From Williamsia maris (lineage in GTDB: Bacteria; Actinomycetota; Actinomycetes; Mycobacteriales; Mycobacteriaceae), in assembly GCF_024171815.1 (NCBI RefSeq), contig NZ_JAMTCJ010000004.1:496001-560000 (forward strand): a DNA stretch of 64,000 nucleotides, read 5' to 3'. Positions 35,065 through 47,351 of this stretch are shown here, piece by piece. A model generated the notes under the pieces. It was not told the DNA's origin and searched no databases. It saw only the letters and a list, made by a program, of their open reading frames with translations. How positions within the stretch are numbered: the first letter of the stretch is position 1; every line of letters begins with the position of its first letter. The position numbers were made by a program, and so were the translations under genes.

Positions 35065-36374
35065 CGGGCACGCACCTCTCCGTCGATCGCGGTGACCCGT
35101 CCGCGGAGAACGGTCGCGACCACCCGCGCGGGCAGGGTCATCGAGTCGAACGGCGTGTTCGCCGAGCGGCTCGCCAGTGCCGATGCGTCCACCGTCCAGG
35201 TGGCGTCGGGATCGACGACGGTCAGGTTGGCGGGTTCGCCGACTGCGATCGGGCGGCCCTGGTCGGGTAGGCCGACGATCGCCGCGGGCCGTTCGCTCAT
35301 GACGCGGGCGACGCCACGCCAGTCGAGGGCGCCGTCGGCGACCATGGTCGCGGCGATCACCGACAGCGCCGTCTGGAGACCGAGCATGCCGGGGCGGGCC
35401 GCGGCGAACTCGCAGCACTTCTCCTGTTCGGCGTGCGGTGCGTGATCGGTGGCGACACAGTCGATGACACCCTCGGCCAGCGCTGCCCGCAGGGCGACGC
35501 AGTCGGAGTCCTCGCGCAGCGGCGGGTTGACCTTGTTGACGGCGTCGTAGGTCGCCAGCCGGGAGTCGTCGAGCAGCAGGTGGTGCGGGGTGACCTCGGC
35601 GGTGATGGCGATGCCCTGGGCCTTGGCCCACCGGAGCAGCTCCACCGTCCCTGCCGTCGACGCGTGGCAGATGTGCACGCGCCCACCGGCATCGCGGGCC
35701 AGGATCGCGTCGCGGGCGACGATCGACTCCTCCGCCGAGCGCGGCCAGCCGGCCAGACCGAGGCGCGCCGCGTTCGGTCCCTCGTGGGCGATCGCGCCCA
35801 CGGTCAGGCGCGGTTCCTCGGCGTGCTGGGCGATCAGGACACCGAGCCCGCGGGCGTACTCCAGCGCGCGACGCATCAGCAGCGGGTCGTGCACGCACTT
35901 GCCGTCGTCGCTGAACATCTTCACGTGCGCGTCGCCGTCGGCCATGGCGCCGAGCTCGGCGAGTTGGGTGCCCTGCAGCCCCACGGTCACCGCTCCCACC
36001 GGATGGACGTCGACCAGTCCGACGGCCTGACCGCGCCGCCACACGTGGTCGGTGAGCACCGCGGTGTCGGCGACCGGGTCGGTGTTGGCCATCGCGAACA
36101 CTGCGGTGTAGCCGCCGAGAGCCGCTGCGGCCGAGCCGGTCTCGATGGTCTCGGTGTCCTCGCGGCCGGGTTCACGCAGATGGGTGTGCAGGTCGACGAA
36201 GCCGGGCAGCAGCACGCCGCCGCCACCGTCGACGGTCTCGTCGGCACCGGCGAGACCGGTCCCGATCTCGGCGATGTCCCCGTCGACGACACGGACGTCC
36301 ACCGGGTCGCCCTCCCCGTAGAGCCGGACGTCGGTGATGAGCAGCGAGGTGCTCGCACCCGTCGCGCGCGTCAT
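35061..36374 (-). CDS. pyrC: Dihydroorotase, class I
   Basis: Cyclises carbamoyl aspartate to dihydroorotate; zinc amidohydrolase. The 437 residues contain the metal motif [16 protein letters not shown], the bridging-Asp loop with MFSDDGKCV, later His ligands, and the [12 protein letters not shown] metal/substrate motif. The ATG overlaps pyrB (ATGA). Confidence 0.98.
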   Translation of the reverse strand: MTRATGASTSLLITDVRLYGEGDPVDVRVVDGDIAEIGTGLAGADETVDGGGGVLLPGFVDLHTHLREPGREDTETIETGSAAAALGGYTAVFAMANTDPVADTAVLTDHVWRRGQAVGLVDVHPVGAVTVGLQGTQLAELGAMADGDAHVKMFSDDGKCVHDPLLMRRALEYARGLGVLIAQHAEEPRLTVGAIAHEGPNAARLGLAGWPRSAEESIVARDAILARDAGGRVHICHASTAGTVELLRWAKAQGIAITAEVTPHHLLLDDSRLATYDAVNKVNPPLREDSDCVALRAALAEGVIDCVATDHAPHAEQEKCCEFAAARPGMLGLQTALSVIAATMVADGALDWRGVARVMSERPAAIVGLPDQGRPIAVGEPANLTVVDPDATWTVDASALASRSANTPFDSMTLPARVVATVLRGRVTAIDGEVRAR

Positions 36375-37321
36375 ATCCCGCCACCTTCCTGATCATCGGT
36401 CCCGACGAGGAGTCGGAACAGCACCGCCATCCGCATGTGCACGCCGTTGCTCACCTGTTGCAGCACGGTGGCGCGCGGCGAGTCGGCCACGGAATATCCG
36501 ATCTCCATGCCGCGCAACATCGGTCCGGGATGCAGCACCACCGCGTGGTCGTCGAGCATCGCCATGCGCCTGTCGCTGAGTCCGTAGCGGATGGAGTACT
36601 CACGAGCCGACGGGAAGAAGCCGCCGTTCATGCGCTCGGCCTGCACCCGCAGCACCATCACCGCGTCGAGTCCGGGCAGCACGGCGTCGAGGTGATGCGA
36701 CACCTCGACCGGCCACGACTCGACACCGACCGGCAGCAGGGTGGGCGGTGCGACGAGCACCACCTGCACACCGAGCATCGCGAGCAGGTGCGCGTTGGAC
36801 CGCGCGACCCGCGAGTGGAGGATGTCGCCGACGATCGCGACGCGCGCACCGTCGAGCGATCCGAGGCGCTGGCGCAGCGTGAGCGCGTCGAGCAACGCCT
36901 GGGTCGGGTGTTCGTGCGTGCCGTCGCCGGCGTTGATGATCGCGGGGCCGTCCCCGTCCTCGTCGGTCCATCGGGCGATCTGATGGGCCGCGCCCGAGGC
37001 GGGGTGTCGGATGATGAGTGCGTCGGCGCCCGCGGCGTGCAGGGTCTTGGCGGTGTCGCGCAACGACTCCCCCTTGCCCACCGACGACGTCGATGCGCTC
37101 ACGTTGATCACGTCGGCGCTCATCCACTTGCCCGCGACCTCGAACGACACCCGGGTACGGGTCGAGTTCTCGTAGAACATCGTCATCACGGTGCGTCCAC
37201 GCAGGGTGGGCAGCTTGCGGACCTCACGGCCGACGAGCGCCTGCTCGAACCGCTCGGCCCCGTCGAGCAGACCGACGGCCTCGGACACGTCGAGGTCGGT
37301 GACCGACAACAGGTGCCGCAT
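36371..37321 (-). CDS. pyrB: Aspartate carbamoyltransferase, catalytic chain
   Basis: Joins carbamoyl phosphate and aspartate. The 316 residues carry the carbamoyl-phosphate loop [31 protein letters not shown] and [10 protein letters not shown]. No regulatory chain (pyrI) is present, as usual in actinobacteria. The ATG shares a base with the pyrR stop (TGATG). Confidence 0.98.
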   Translation of the reverse strand: MRHLLSVTDLDVSEAVGLLDGAERFEQALVGREVRKLPTLRGRTVMTMFYENSTRTRVSFEVAGKWMSADVINVSASTSSVGKGESLRDTAKTLHAAGADALIIRHPASGAAHQIARWTDEDGDGPAIINAGDGTHEHPTQALLDALTLRQRLGSLDGARVAIVGDILHSRVARSNAHLLAMLGVQVVLVAPPTLLPVGVESWPVEVSHHLDAVLPGLDAVMVLRVQAERMNGGFFPSAREYSIRYGLSDRRMAMLDDHAVVLHPGPMLRGMEIGYSVADSPRATVLQQVSNGVHMRMAVLFRLLVGTDDQEGGGI

Positions 37322-37899
37322 CAGCTGGTCCGCCGTTCGGCGAGAACCACTTGGTCGATGCCGTCGTGTTCGTCTAGTTGCACCGAGACGTCCTCCGAGC
37401 GCGAGGTCGGGATGTTCTTGCCGACGTAGTCGGCCCGGAACGGCAGTTCGCGGTGGCCGCGGTCGATGAGCACGGCCAGCTGTACCGCGGCGGGGCGACC
37501 GAGGTCGCGGAGCGCGTCGAGGGCGGCGCGGATGGTCCGGCCGGAGAACAGGACGTCGTCGACGAGGATCACCAGCGCGGAGTCGACACCGCCCGGCGGG
37601 ACCGAGGTCCGTTCGAGCGGGCGATGCGGCTTGGCGCGCAGATCGTCGCGGTAGAGGGTGATGTCGAGGAATCCCACCGGGATGTCGACTCCGGAGAACT
37701 CCTGGATGCGGGCGGCGAGTCGCCTCGCGAGACTGGTTCCGCGGGTGGGGATCCCGATGAGGATGACCCGTGGGGCGTCGGGGGCGTCGACGGCGGTCTT
37801 CTCGATCACCTGATGCGCCATGCGAGCGATGGTTCGGGTCACGTCCCCGGCGTCGAGAAGAACTCGAGAGGTGCCGGGAGCGCCGTCAGTCGGTGTCAC
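37321..37899 (-). CDS. pyrR: PyrR regulator / uracil phosphoribosyltransferase
   Basis: RNA-binding regulator of the pyr operon with uracil phosphoribosyltransferase fold. The 192 residues show the PRPP motif [18 protein letters not shown] and [14 protein letters not shown]. The GTG at 37899 lies 7 nt after AGGAGG; a TTG one codon earlier is less well spaced. The gene is preceded by its own predicted binding hairpin, which overlaps the ribosome-binding site, so autogenous translational repression by UMP-bound PyrR is likely, as shown in M. smegmatis. Confidence 0.97.
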   Translation of the reverse strand: MTPTDGAPGTSRVLLDAGDVTRTIARMAHQVIEKTAVDAPDAPRVILIGIPTRGTSLARRLAARIQEFSGVDIPVGFLDITLYRDDLRAKPHRPLERTSVPPGGVDSALVILVDDVLFSGRTIRAALDALRDLGRPAAVQLAVLIDRGHRELPFRADYVGKNIPTSRSEDVSVQLDEHDGIDQVVLAERRTS

Positions 37900-37909
37900 C
37901 AACCGACCT

Positions 37910-37942
37910 CCTTCTCCGCCTCACTGGACGGATCGTTAAAGG
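37910..37942 (-). promoter_or_regulatory. PyrR-binding RNA hairpin in the pyr leader
   Basis: On the minus strand the element reads CCTTTAACGATCCG, then loop TCCAGTGAGG, then CGGAGAAGG. Outer arms CCTT and AAGG and inner arms CCG and CGG can pair around the loop. This matches the PyrR binding-loop consensus known from Bacillus leaders (TTTAA, then TCCAGAGAGGC, then GAGAAGG). The right arm is part of the AAGGAGG ribosome-binding site of pyrR, so PyrR binding would block translation. Confidence 0.85.
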
Positions 37943-37958
37943 ATGTCTGTCGCCGAGA

Positions 37959-37964
37959 ACACTA
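37959..37964 (-). promoter_or_regulatory. -10 box of the pyr operon
   Basis: TAGTGT on the minus strand fits TANNNT. A start about 7 nt downstream would give a leader of roughly 50 nt made up almost entirely of the PyrR hairpin and ribosome-binding site. No -35 hexamer stands out. Confidence 0.45.
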
Positions 37965-38003
37965 GCAGTCGTGCCGCGTGGGCCCCTGATCGTGCGAGGT
38001 GGA

Positions 38004-38480
38004 TCACTCGCCGTCGGCATCGGCGGTCGGCGCGGTGGCCTGGGCCGCGGCACGCACCTGCGGGGCGAGCTCGACGATGCGACCGAGGACACCGTTGACG
38101 AACGCCGGTGAGTCGTCGGTGGACAGCTCCTTGGCCAGTTCCACGGCTTCGTCGACCACGACGACCGGCGGGACGTCGTGGGTGTTGAACAACTCCCATG
38201 CGGCCAGGCGGAGGATCGCGCGGTCGACCGCGGGCAGCCGGGGCAACGTCCACTCACGCAGGTGCGACTCGAGCACCGCGTCGATCTGCGCGCGGTCGGT
38301 GGCCAGGCCCTCGATGACGCGCGCGGTGTACGGGTGGATCATCCCGATGCTCTCGTCGTCGACGACCAACTCGCGTCGCTGGGCGACGAGATCGAGTGCG
38401 GCGACGTTCTTCGCCTCCGCCTCGAACAGCAGATCGACGGCGCGTTGGCGTGCCTTGTGCCGGGTTCCGGGCTTCTTCAC
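38004..38480 (-). CDS. nusB: Transcription antitermination factor NusB
   Basis: Helical RNA-binding factor that with NusE recognises boxA in rRNA leaders. The 158 residues start [21 protein letters not shown], the typical N-terminal helix, and include [16 protein letters not shown] and [17 protein letters not shown] chose the GTG; an ATG 13 codons earlier (38519) would add a Cys-containing stretch without match to the family. Third gene of pepQ-efp-nusB. Confidence 0.95.
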   Translation of the reverse strand: MKKPGTRHKARQRAVDLLFEAEAKNVAALDLVAQRRELVVDDESIGMIHPYTARVIEGLATDRAQIDAVLESHLREWTLPRLPAVDRAILRLAAWELFNTHDVPPVVVVDEAVELAKELSTDDSPAFVNGVLGRIVELAPQVRAAAQATAPTADADGE

Positions 38481-38538
38481 CGGATCACGGGTCGGGCACA
38501 GCGCACCGCGTGCACCCATCTCGGGGTCGCCGCACGGA

Positions 38539-39102
38539 TCACGAGTTCACGCGCCCCAGATAGTTGCCGTCGCGCGAGTCGACCTTGAGCTTGTCGCCGG
38601 TGTTGATGAACAGCGGCACGGCGATCTCGGCGCCGGTCTCGAGCGTCGCCGGCTTGGTGCCACCGGTGGAACGATCGCCCTGCACGCCGGGATCGGTGTG
38701 CGACACGATCAGCTCGACCGTGACCGGGAGCTCGACGTAGAGCGGGTTGCCCTCGTGCATGGCGACCTGCACGCGCATCTCCTCGAGCAGGAAACGGGAC
38801 TCGTCGCCCATCGTCTCCGGCGAGATCGAGACCTGCTCGTAGTTCTCGGCGTCCATGAACACGAAATCGCTGCCGTCGTTGTACAGGTAGGTCATGTCGC
38901 GACGGTCGACCGTCGCGGTCTCCACCTTCACGCCGGCGTTGAACGTCTTGTCGACGGTCTTGCCCGAGAGCACGTTCTTGATCTTGGTGCGCACGAAGGC
39001 CGGACCCTTGCCGGGCTTGACGTGCTGGAACTCCTGGATCTGCCACAGCTGGTCGTCCATCCGGAGAACGAGGCCGTTCTTGAAATCTGCGGTACTTGCC
39101 AC
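38539..39102 (-). CDS. efp: Elongation factor P
   Basis: Relieves ribosome stalling at polyproline. The 187 residues form three beta-barrel domains; the domain I tip reads [14 protein letters not shown] with Lys32 at the position modified in some bacteria. No EpmA, EarP or YmfI-type modifying gene is nearby, so an unmodified tip Lys is plausible. GTG start with GGAAGAG upstream. Several window proteins (for example MltG) are rich in proline runs and would need it. Confidence 0.98.
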   Translation of the reverse strand: MASTADFKNGLVLRMDDQLWQIQEFQHVKPGKGPAFVRTKIKNVLSGKTVDKTFNAGVKVETATVDRRDMTYLYNDGSDFVFMDAENYEQVSISPETMGDESRFLLEEMRVQVAMHEGNPLYVELPVTVELIVSHTDPGVQGDRSTGGTKPATLETGAEIAVPLFINTGDKLKVDSRDGNYLGRVNS

Positions 39103-39167
39103 GTGTGTCTCTTCCTCTCACCCGAACATCGGGCGCTGGTCATCTCCGTCGCGCGCGAACGCGATCG

Positions 39168-40295
39168 TCAGATGACAGAAAATGTCTTGTCGGTGGTGGT
39201 CAGGAGCTCGGGAGCGCCCGCACGGACCACCAGCGTGTCCTCGATACGGACACCGCCTCTGCCGGGCAGATAGACACCGGGTTCGACGGTGACTGCCGCA
39301 CCGCACGGAAGTGTACCCGTCCCCAACTTGCCGATTCCCGGCGCTTCGTGGATCTCCAGACCCACGCCGTGGCCGAGTCCGTGCACGTAGTTCTCCCCGT
39401 AGCCGGCGTCGTCGATCACCGATCGCGCCGCGGCGTCGACCTCGACCACCGGGGCGTCGGGTGTCAGCGCGGCCCGTCCGGCGGCCTGGGCGGTGGCGAC
39501 GAGTTCGTAGATCTCGTGCTGCCAGTCGGCGGCCGACCCCAGCACGTAGGTACGGGTCATGTCGGAGTGATAACCACCGACGACGGCCCCGAAGTCGATT
39601 TTGACGAAGTCACCGGTGGCCAGAATCGCGTCCGTGGGGCGGTGGTGCGGGACCGCGGAGTTGGCGCCGGCGGCGACGATCGTCTCGAACGAGATGTCGT
39701 CGGCGCCGCACGCGTACATCTCCCACTCCAGGCTGCGTGCGACCTGTCGTTCGGTCTGTCCGGGGGTGATGACGCCACGCTCGATGATCGTGGCCAACGC
39801 GACATCCGCGGCCTGACAGGCCTGACGCAGCAGTTCGACCTCGCCGTCGTCCTTGATCATCCGCAGGTTCTCGACCGCCCGACCGAGTGCGACGAGCCGA
39901 ACCGGCGGCTCCGATCCGGACGTTCGGTCGGTCAGGGCCCGCCATGCGGTGACCGTCAGTGCGTGTTCCTCGACGGCGACCGTGGGGCCCGACGGCGCCA
40001 CGAGGTCGAGCAGGGTCGCCGGACAGTCGCGACCGATGACCGGCTCGACGTCGGGAACCTGCTCGCCGACCTGCGTCACATAGCGACCGTCGGTGCAGAT
40101 CCGGTCCCCCTGCGCCGACGCCGAGACGAGCAGCGCGGCGTTGGAGCCGGTGAAACCGGTCAGATAGCGCACGTTGACCAGGTCGCTGATCACCGCCGCA
40201 TCGGCCCCGAGGGTTGTGAAGTGCACGCGGAGCAGGTCGCGTCGTGCCTGGTGGGCGGCGTGTGGATCGGTCACCGAAGGCGTCAGTGCGGTCAT
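39168..40295 (-). CDS. pepQ: Xaa-Pro aminopeptidase (PepQ/PepP family)
   Basis: M24 metallopeptidase cleaving N-terminal residues before proline. The 375 residues have the N-terminal creatinase-like domain (VRYLTGFTGSNAALLV) and the pita-bread catalytic domain with metal ligands in KIDFGAVVGGYHSDMTRTY, GHGVGLEIHEAP, VEPGVYL and GVRIEDTLVV. All five ligands (two Asp, His, two Glu) appear present. The ATG lies 7 nt after TAGCGT and has no ribosome-binding site, so a leaderless transcript is likely. Confidence 0.95.
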   Translation of the reverse strand: MTALTPSVTDPHAAHQARRDLLRVHFTTLGADAAVISDLVNVRYLTGFTGSNAALLVSASAQGDRICTDGRYVTQVGEQVPDVEPVIGRDCPATLLDLVAPSGPTVAVEEHALTVTAWRALTDRTSGSEPPVRLVALGRAVENLRMIKDDGEVELLRQACQAADVALATIIERGVITPGQTERQVARSLEWEMYACGADDISFETIVAAGANSAVPHHRPTDAILATGDFVKIDFGAVVGGYHSDMTRTYVLGSAADWQHEIYELVATAQAAGRAALTPDAPVVEVDAAARSVIDDAGYGENYVHGLGHGVGLEIHEAPGIGKLGTGTLPCGAAVTVEPGVYLPGRGGVRIEDTLVVRAGAPELLTTTDKTFSVI

Positions 40296-40302
40296 CTCGC
40301 CA

Positions 40303-40308
40303 ACGCTA
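40303..40308 (-). promoter_or_regulatory. -10 box of a probable leaderless pepQ transcript
   Basis: TAGCGT on the minus strand, 7 nt before the pepQ ATG. It faces the plus-strand box of the divergent membrane gene within a 71-bp gap. Confidence 0.5.
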
Positions 40309-40354
40309 CCGTCGCCAAGTGTGTGTTGGCGCACATGCCCGAGCGCCCGTTGGG

Positions 40355-40360
40355 TACGCT
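40355..40360 (+). promoter_or_regulatory. -10 box of a probable leaderless membrane-gene transcript
   Basis: TACGCT, followed by 6 nt and the ATG of the four-helix membrane protein; no ribosome-binding site is present in between. Confidence 0.5.
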
Positions 40361-40366
40361 TCGCCC

Positions 40367-40843
40367 ATGGTTTCGTGGTTGCTTCGCGGTCTGTCCATGT
40401 CGGCCGTGCACATCGTCGCCCGAGTTCTGCTCGGTATGGCGATCGTTCACTCCCCGTTGCACGGGTCGTTGTGGAAGACGGCGGCGGTCGCCGCGGTCGT
40501 GTTGATCGCCCTGATCTGGGGTGGCGTCGACGGCATCATCGACGGACGCGCGCACGACGATCCCGACGACTACGCCGACCTCACCGTCATGTGGCTCAAG
40601 GCCGGTGTACTCGCCGGTGTGGTGTCCGGCATCGTGTCCTGGGCGCTGAGCAACTACGTGTTCGGCGGCATGGGGCAGAACAGCTTCTTCGTCGAGCTCT
40701 TCGCCGGTGGTTCGTTCACCGCGCTGCTGGTCTTCGTGCCCGCCCTGGCCGGTGTCGGGGTCGGTCGTTTCCTCGCCCACCGCCAGTCCCGCAAGGACGC
40801 ACGCACCGCGCAGGACGACACCCGCGAGCACCAGACCGTCTGA
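40367..40843 (+). CDS. Four-helix membrane protein, B-4DMT transporter family
   Basis: A 158-residue protein resembling Rv2536, named in databases as B-4DMT family transporter. Four hydrophobic helices are visible at about 9-30 (SAVHIVARVLLGMAIV), 36-56 (AAVAAVVLIALIWGG), 78-100 (WLKAGVLAGVVSGIVSWAL) and 115-138 (FTALLVFVPALAGVGVGRFL), with a charged C-terminal tail. Substrate unknown. It is divergent from pepQ and converges with aroB, the same setting as in mycobacteria. Confidence 0.8.
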   Translation: MVSWLLRGLSMSAVHIVARVLLGMAIVHSPLHGSLWKTAAVAAVVLIALIWGGVDGIIDGRAHDDPDDYADLTVMWLKAGVLAGVVSGIVSWALSNYVFGGMGQNSFFVELFAGGSFTALLVFVPALAGVGVGRFLAHRQSRKDARTAQDDTREHQTV

Positions 40844-40870
40844 TCGCCCGGTCGGTCCCGCGCCCTCGGG

Positions 40871-43769
<2,899 letters not shown>

Positions 43770-43818
43770 GAGTTCCTATTGTTCCATGTGGTGCACCGTG
43801 CCCCGAACGCGCGGCGCC

Positions 43819-44217
43819 TCAGACCCACACACCGCCGAGTGCGATGGCCGCGCCCGCGAGCGCGGGACCGTGCGCGACACCCGCCCGGCGCGCCGGCGGA
43901 CCCCGCAGTGTGACGACCGCGAGGGTCGTGAGGGCGGCGGCTCCGACGACGAGCAGCGCGAGCGTCGGGTCGGCGACCACCCCACCGAGTCCGACGGCCA
44001 ACTTGAGATCGCCACCGCCGCAGGCCCCGAGCGTGGTCGCGACGAGATACGGCGCGGCCAGCACTATGATCGACATCCCGACGTGCGGGTCGGCGACACC
44101 CATGGCGACGGCCGCGACACCGGCGGGCACCGTCAGGCGGTTCGGGAGGACGTGGGTGCGCAGATCGTGGACACACAGGACGATCAACCAGGACACCACC
44201 GCGAACGAGACGATCAT
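43819..44217 (-). CDS. Minimal prepilin peptidase (A24 family), catalytic half only
   Basis: A 132-residue integral membrane protein with four to five helices. It has the two aspartyl motifs of the type IV prepilin peptidase/archaeal preflagellin peptidase family: HDLRTHVLPNRL near residue 17 and GGGDLKLAVGLG near 66 (GxGD with Lys-Leu). The N-terminal methylase domain and zinc Cys of full PilD are absent. Like Rv2551c it lies between aroE and aroC, away from any visible pilin or secretion gene. Possible starts are ATG 44217 or GTG 44220. Confidence 0.85.
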   Translation of the reverse strand: MIVSFAVVSWLIVLCVHDLRTHVLPNRLTVPAGVAAVAMGVADPHVGMSIIVLAAPYLVATTLGACGGGDLKLAVGLGGVVADPTLALLVVGAAALTTLAVVTLRGPPARRAGVAHGPALAGAAIALGGVWV

Positions 44218-44369
44218 CACCCTGTCATCGTGGCCGCCGATCGGTGCCGGCGGCAGCGTCGGCGAGTCCGTCTGTGCAGCGATGCGACACCCACCCGGTT
44301 CGGTGACCGGTTGTCCCCAGCCCCGGCCGCATGCGGTGACATCGGCTCGCGGCGGAGGTATGCGGCGCG

Positions 44370-45218
44370 TCAGTCGGTGAGGGCGGCGGCCATCTGCGCG
44401 CGCGGCGCGGGCAGGCCGGTGAACGCCTCGACCTGGGTGACGGCCTGGTTCAGCAGCATCACGAGACCACCGACCACACGTCCGCCGGCGTCGGTGACCG
44501 CGGCGGCGGCCGGGGTGGGCCACGGGTGGTAGATCGCGTCGAGCAGTCGGGATGCGGCCGCCATCGATTCGGTGATGTGCGCGGCCGCGTCGGCCGGGAC
44601 GGTGCTGACGACGACGGACGACCGCGCGCACGCCGCGGTCAGCTCCACCGACGGCTCGAACGGGAGTGTGGCCAGGGTGATGCCCAGGTCGGTGGCGAGT
44701 CGGCGCAGCCCGGCGGCGCGCGCGATGTCGCGGACGACGACCGTGACCGGGCCGGCCCCCGCCGACGCCAGCGCGGCCAGCGCCGGACGCGCGGTGCCAC
44801 CGGCCCCGACGAGGACGACCGGCTCCCCCGCCACGTCGGTCACGCCGAGTTCGGCCAGTGCACCGGTCACACCGTCGATGTCGGTGCAGTCGGCGTGCCA
44901 CCGACCGGAATCGGTGCGCACCAGGGTGTTCGCCGAACCGACGAGACGGGCACGGTCGGTGACCGTCGAGGCGTACTGCAGCGCGGCCACCTTGGCGGGC
45001 ATGGTGACCGAGAGGCCGATGAAGCTGTCGTCGAGTCCGTCGACGAGCGCGGGTAACGCCTCGGCGGTGCACTCGATCCGCTCGTAGGACCAGTGCACGA
45101 GACCGAGCGCGCGGTAGGCGGCGAGGTGCAGATCCGGTGAGCGGGAGTGCCCGATCGGCGATCCGAGGACCGCCGCGCGCCGCACCCGAGTCGACGGGCT
45201 GTCCGGCGTTACCGGCAT
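44370..45218 (-). CDS. aroE: Shikimate dehydrogenase
   Basis: NADP-dependent reduction of 3-dehydroshikimate. The 282 residues start with LGSPIGHSRSPDLHLAAYRAL (substrate-binding Ser pair; given in full family form SPIGHSRSP), include SVTMPAKVAAL with the catalytic Lys, and VGAGGTARPALAAL for cofactor. The ATG overlaps the mltG stop by 10 nt. The 44218-44369 gap downstream has no gene. Confidence 0.96.
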   Translation of the reverse strand: MPVTPDSPSTRVRRAAVLGSPIGHSRSPDLHLAAYRALGLVHWSYERIECTAEALPALVDGLDDSFIGLSVTMPAKVAALQYASTVTDRARLVGSANTLVRTDSGRWHADCTDIDGVTGALAELGVTDVAGEPVVLVGAGGTARPALAALASAGAGPVTVVVRDIARAAGLRRLATDLGITLATLPFEPSVELTAACARSSVVVSTVPADAAAHITESMAAASRLLDAIYHPWPTPAAAAVTDAGGRVVGGLVMLLNQAVTQVEAFTGLPAPRAQMAAALTD

Positions 45219-46891
45219 CCGACCGCGAGAACCCTGTTGTCGCAGGCCTTCTGCCGGTTGCGCAGATGCTCCTCGTAGTTGTCGGTGAACAACGTCGTGC
45301 CCTGGGAGTCGACGGCCACGAAGTAGATCCAGTTGCCCTCCGGCGGAGCCTCGGTGGCGGCCAACGGCTCCTTGCCGACCGAGCCGATCGGTGTCACCGG
45401 CAGGCCGCGGACCTGATAGGTGTTCCACTTGGTCGGCGCGGTGTACGCGTCACCGGAGACGTCGATGTTGACCACGGCCGCGGTGTAGTTGGCGGTCGAG
45501 TCCATCTCGAGGCGTTGGTTCTTGCCCAGCCGGTTCAGGATGACGCGGGCGACCTTGCCGTAGTCGTCGGCATCGGCGACCTCCTTCTCGACCACCGAGG
45601 CCGAGACCAGGGTCTGGTATGGCGTCAGGCCGGTCTGGTTCGGCTCGGTCAGACCCCACTGCGAGAACAGGTCGGCACTACCGGAGATCAGGTAACGCAG
45701 CATCTGCACCGGGGTGAGCGACGGGTCGATCATCTCCCACGCGACCGGCGCGATGAGTCCCTCGATACGCCGGTGGTCGCCGTTCAGGGCCGAGACGGCG
45801 TCGGTCGCCCAGGACGGCACGCCCAGATCGGCCGGCGACGCGGTGGCCGCCGCCTGCGCGAGCTCCTCGGCGGTGACGCCGTCGCGCTGCCCGTTGATGG
45901 TGACGGTGGTCGCCTGCGCGAGCATCTCGAAGATGCCGATGCTCGGGGACCCGTCGGCGGTCTGCTTGGTGTCGAGCTGACGTCCCGGTGGGATCACCAG
46001 CCGCCCGACCCGGTTGCTGTCGCCGCCGAGCATCGACACCGCGGTGGCGGCCGGGATACCGGTGCGCAGCTTGTAGAAGCCGGCCGATATCGGTGCGTCG
46101 CCGGCCGCGTCGGTGAACGCCTGCACGCTGGCGACGACGCCCTTGTCCTGCAGGATCTGTCCGAACCGGGTCAGCGACGAGTTCTGCGGGATCTGCACGA
46201 GCACGTCGCCGGTGCCCGATGCGTTCGAGTAGTTGTCGTCGTTGACGAAGTAGCCGGTCATCCGCAGACCGGTGTAACCGAGGGCTCCGACGACCGCGAT
46301 CATGAACACGAGGACGAACGCCAGGGTGATGCGTCGTCGGCGCTTGCGTCGGTGCATGTGACCGCTCGATCGGGATCCGCGATTGCGGCCGGGCGGCCGG
46401 GTGCGCGTCTCGTCGGCGGCGGGATCCGGGTCGGCCGGGGGCACCGGACGCTCGATGAACGTGGTGGGTTCGTCGGACGGCGGGAGCGGCGGGTCGACGT
46501 AGGACGGCGCGGGAGGCGCCTCGTACCGACGGGGTTCCGGCGGCATCCGACGCGGGGCGGGCGGTGGGCCGTCGGCCGGGTACGGGTCCCGGCGGGTGTC
46601 GCCGATCGGCGGCGGGCCGGGTGGGACCTGTCCGGGTGCCGCGGGCGGGATGACGCGGGGTCGCGCGCGACGGTCCGGTTCCTGCCAGGCGCTGTCGCCA
46701 CCGGGGCGGGGAGCGTCTCGCGGGACCCGTGGGATCACGCCCGAGTCGTCGGGGCGACCGCGGCCGGCGCGACGGTGTCGCTGCGGTCCGCTGCCACCGT
46801 TCTCGAGGAGTCGGCGCAGACGGTCGGCTTCCTCCGGGGTCTGGTCCTCACCCGGGGCCCGGCGACGGTGCCGATTCGGTTGATCACTCAC
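45209..46891 (-). CDS. mltG: Endolytic murein transglycosylase MltG
   Basis: Cleaves nascent glycan strands during wall growth. The 560-residue protein begins with about 187 cytoplasmic residues very rich in Pro, Arg and Asp, then a basic RRKRRRR stop-transfer and one membrane helix (about 188-208), then an extracellular YceG domain with a LysM-like subdomain (IPQNSSLTRFGQILQ) and the catalytic Glu in VVEKEVADADDYGKVARVI. Homologues in mycobacteria also carry N-terminal extensions. It overlaps ruvX and aroE by 8 and 10 nt. Confidence 0.95.
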   Translation of the reverse strand: MSDQPNRHRRRAPGEDQTPEEADRLRRLLENGGSGPQRHRRAGRGRPDDSGVIPRVPRDAPRPGGDSAWQEPDRRARPRVIPPAAPGQVPPGPPPIGDTRRDPYPADGPPPAPRRMPPEPRRYEAPPAPSYVDPPLPPSDEPTTFIERPVPPADPDPAADETRTRPPGRNRGSRSSGHMHRRKRRRRITLAFVLVFMIAVVGALGYTGLRMTGYFVNDDNYSNASGTGDVLVQIPQNSSLTRFGQILQDKGVVASVQAFTDAAGDAPISAGFYKLRTGIPAATAVSMLGGDSNRVGRLVIPPGRQLDTKQTADGSPSIGIFEMLAQATTVTINGQRDGVTAEELAQAAATASPADLGVPSWATDAVSALNGDHRRIEGLIAPVAWEMIDPSLTPVQMLRYLISGSADLFSQWGLTEPNQTGLTPYQTLVSASVVEKEVADADDYGKVARVILNRLGKNQRLEMDSTANYTAAVVNIDVSGDAYTAPTKWNTYQVRGLPVTPIGSVGKEPLAATEAPPEGNWIYFVAVDSQGTTLFTDNYEEHLRNRQKACDNRVLAVGCR

Positions 46892-47351
46892 CGGCAGCCC
46901 CGCCGACCGGGTACTGGCGGGCGCGCTGATCCAACCAGGACTGCAGGATGGCCACGGCGGCCGCCTGATCGATGACCGCCTTGTGCGATCGCGTCGATCG
47001 TCCGCTCGCGCGCAGCATCGCAGTGGCGGCGACGGTGGTCAACCTCTCGTCGTGGAAGACCACGGGAACCGGATCGATGCGTCGGGCGATGCGGGCGCCG
47101 AAACCGGTGGCCGCGTCGGCGGCGGCACCGTGCTCGCCACGCAGTGTCGTCGGCAGTCCGACGATGACCTCGATCGCCTCATACTCCGCCACGAGTTCGG
47201 CGATGCGGGTCAGGTCGCGGCCGTCGGAGGAGCGCGCGACGGTCTCGACGGGGGTGGCGAGCATGCCGTCAGGATCACACGAGGCGACCCCGATCCGCAC
47301 ACTCCCGACGTCGACGGCGAGTCGACGACCGCGCGGGACGAGCCCGCTCAC
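46884..47351 (-). CDS. ruvX: Holliday junction resolvase-like RuvX (YqgF)
   Basis: RNase H-fold nuclease family implicated in rRNA 5' maturation in E. coli and junction resolution. The 155 residues show [18 protein letters not shown] (first Asp), [10 protein letters not shown] (second acidic region), FHDERLTT (Glu) and [14 protein letters not shown] (final Asp). The GTG start overlaps the alaS stop (GTGA). Confidence 0.96.
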   Translation of the reverse strand: MSGLVPRGRRLAVDVGSVRIGVASCDPDGMLATPVETVARSSDGRDLTRIAELVAEYEAIEVIVGLPTTLRGEHGAAADAATGFGARIARRIDPVPVVFHDERLTTVAATAMLRASGRSTRSHKAVIDQAAAVAILQSWLDQRARQYPVGGAAGE

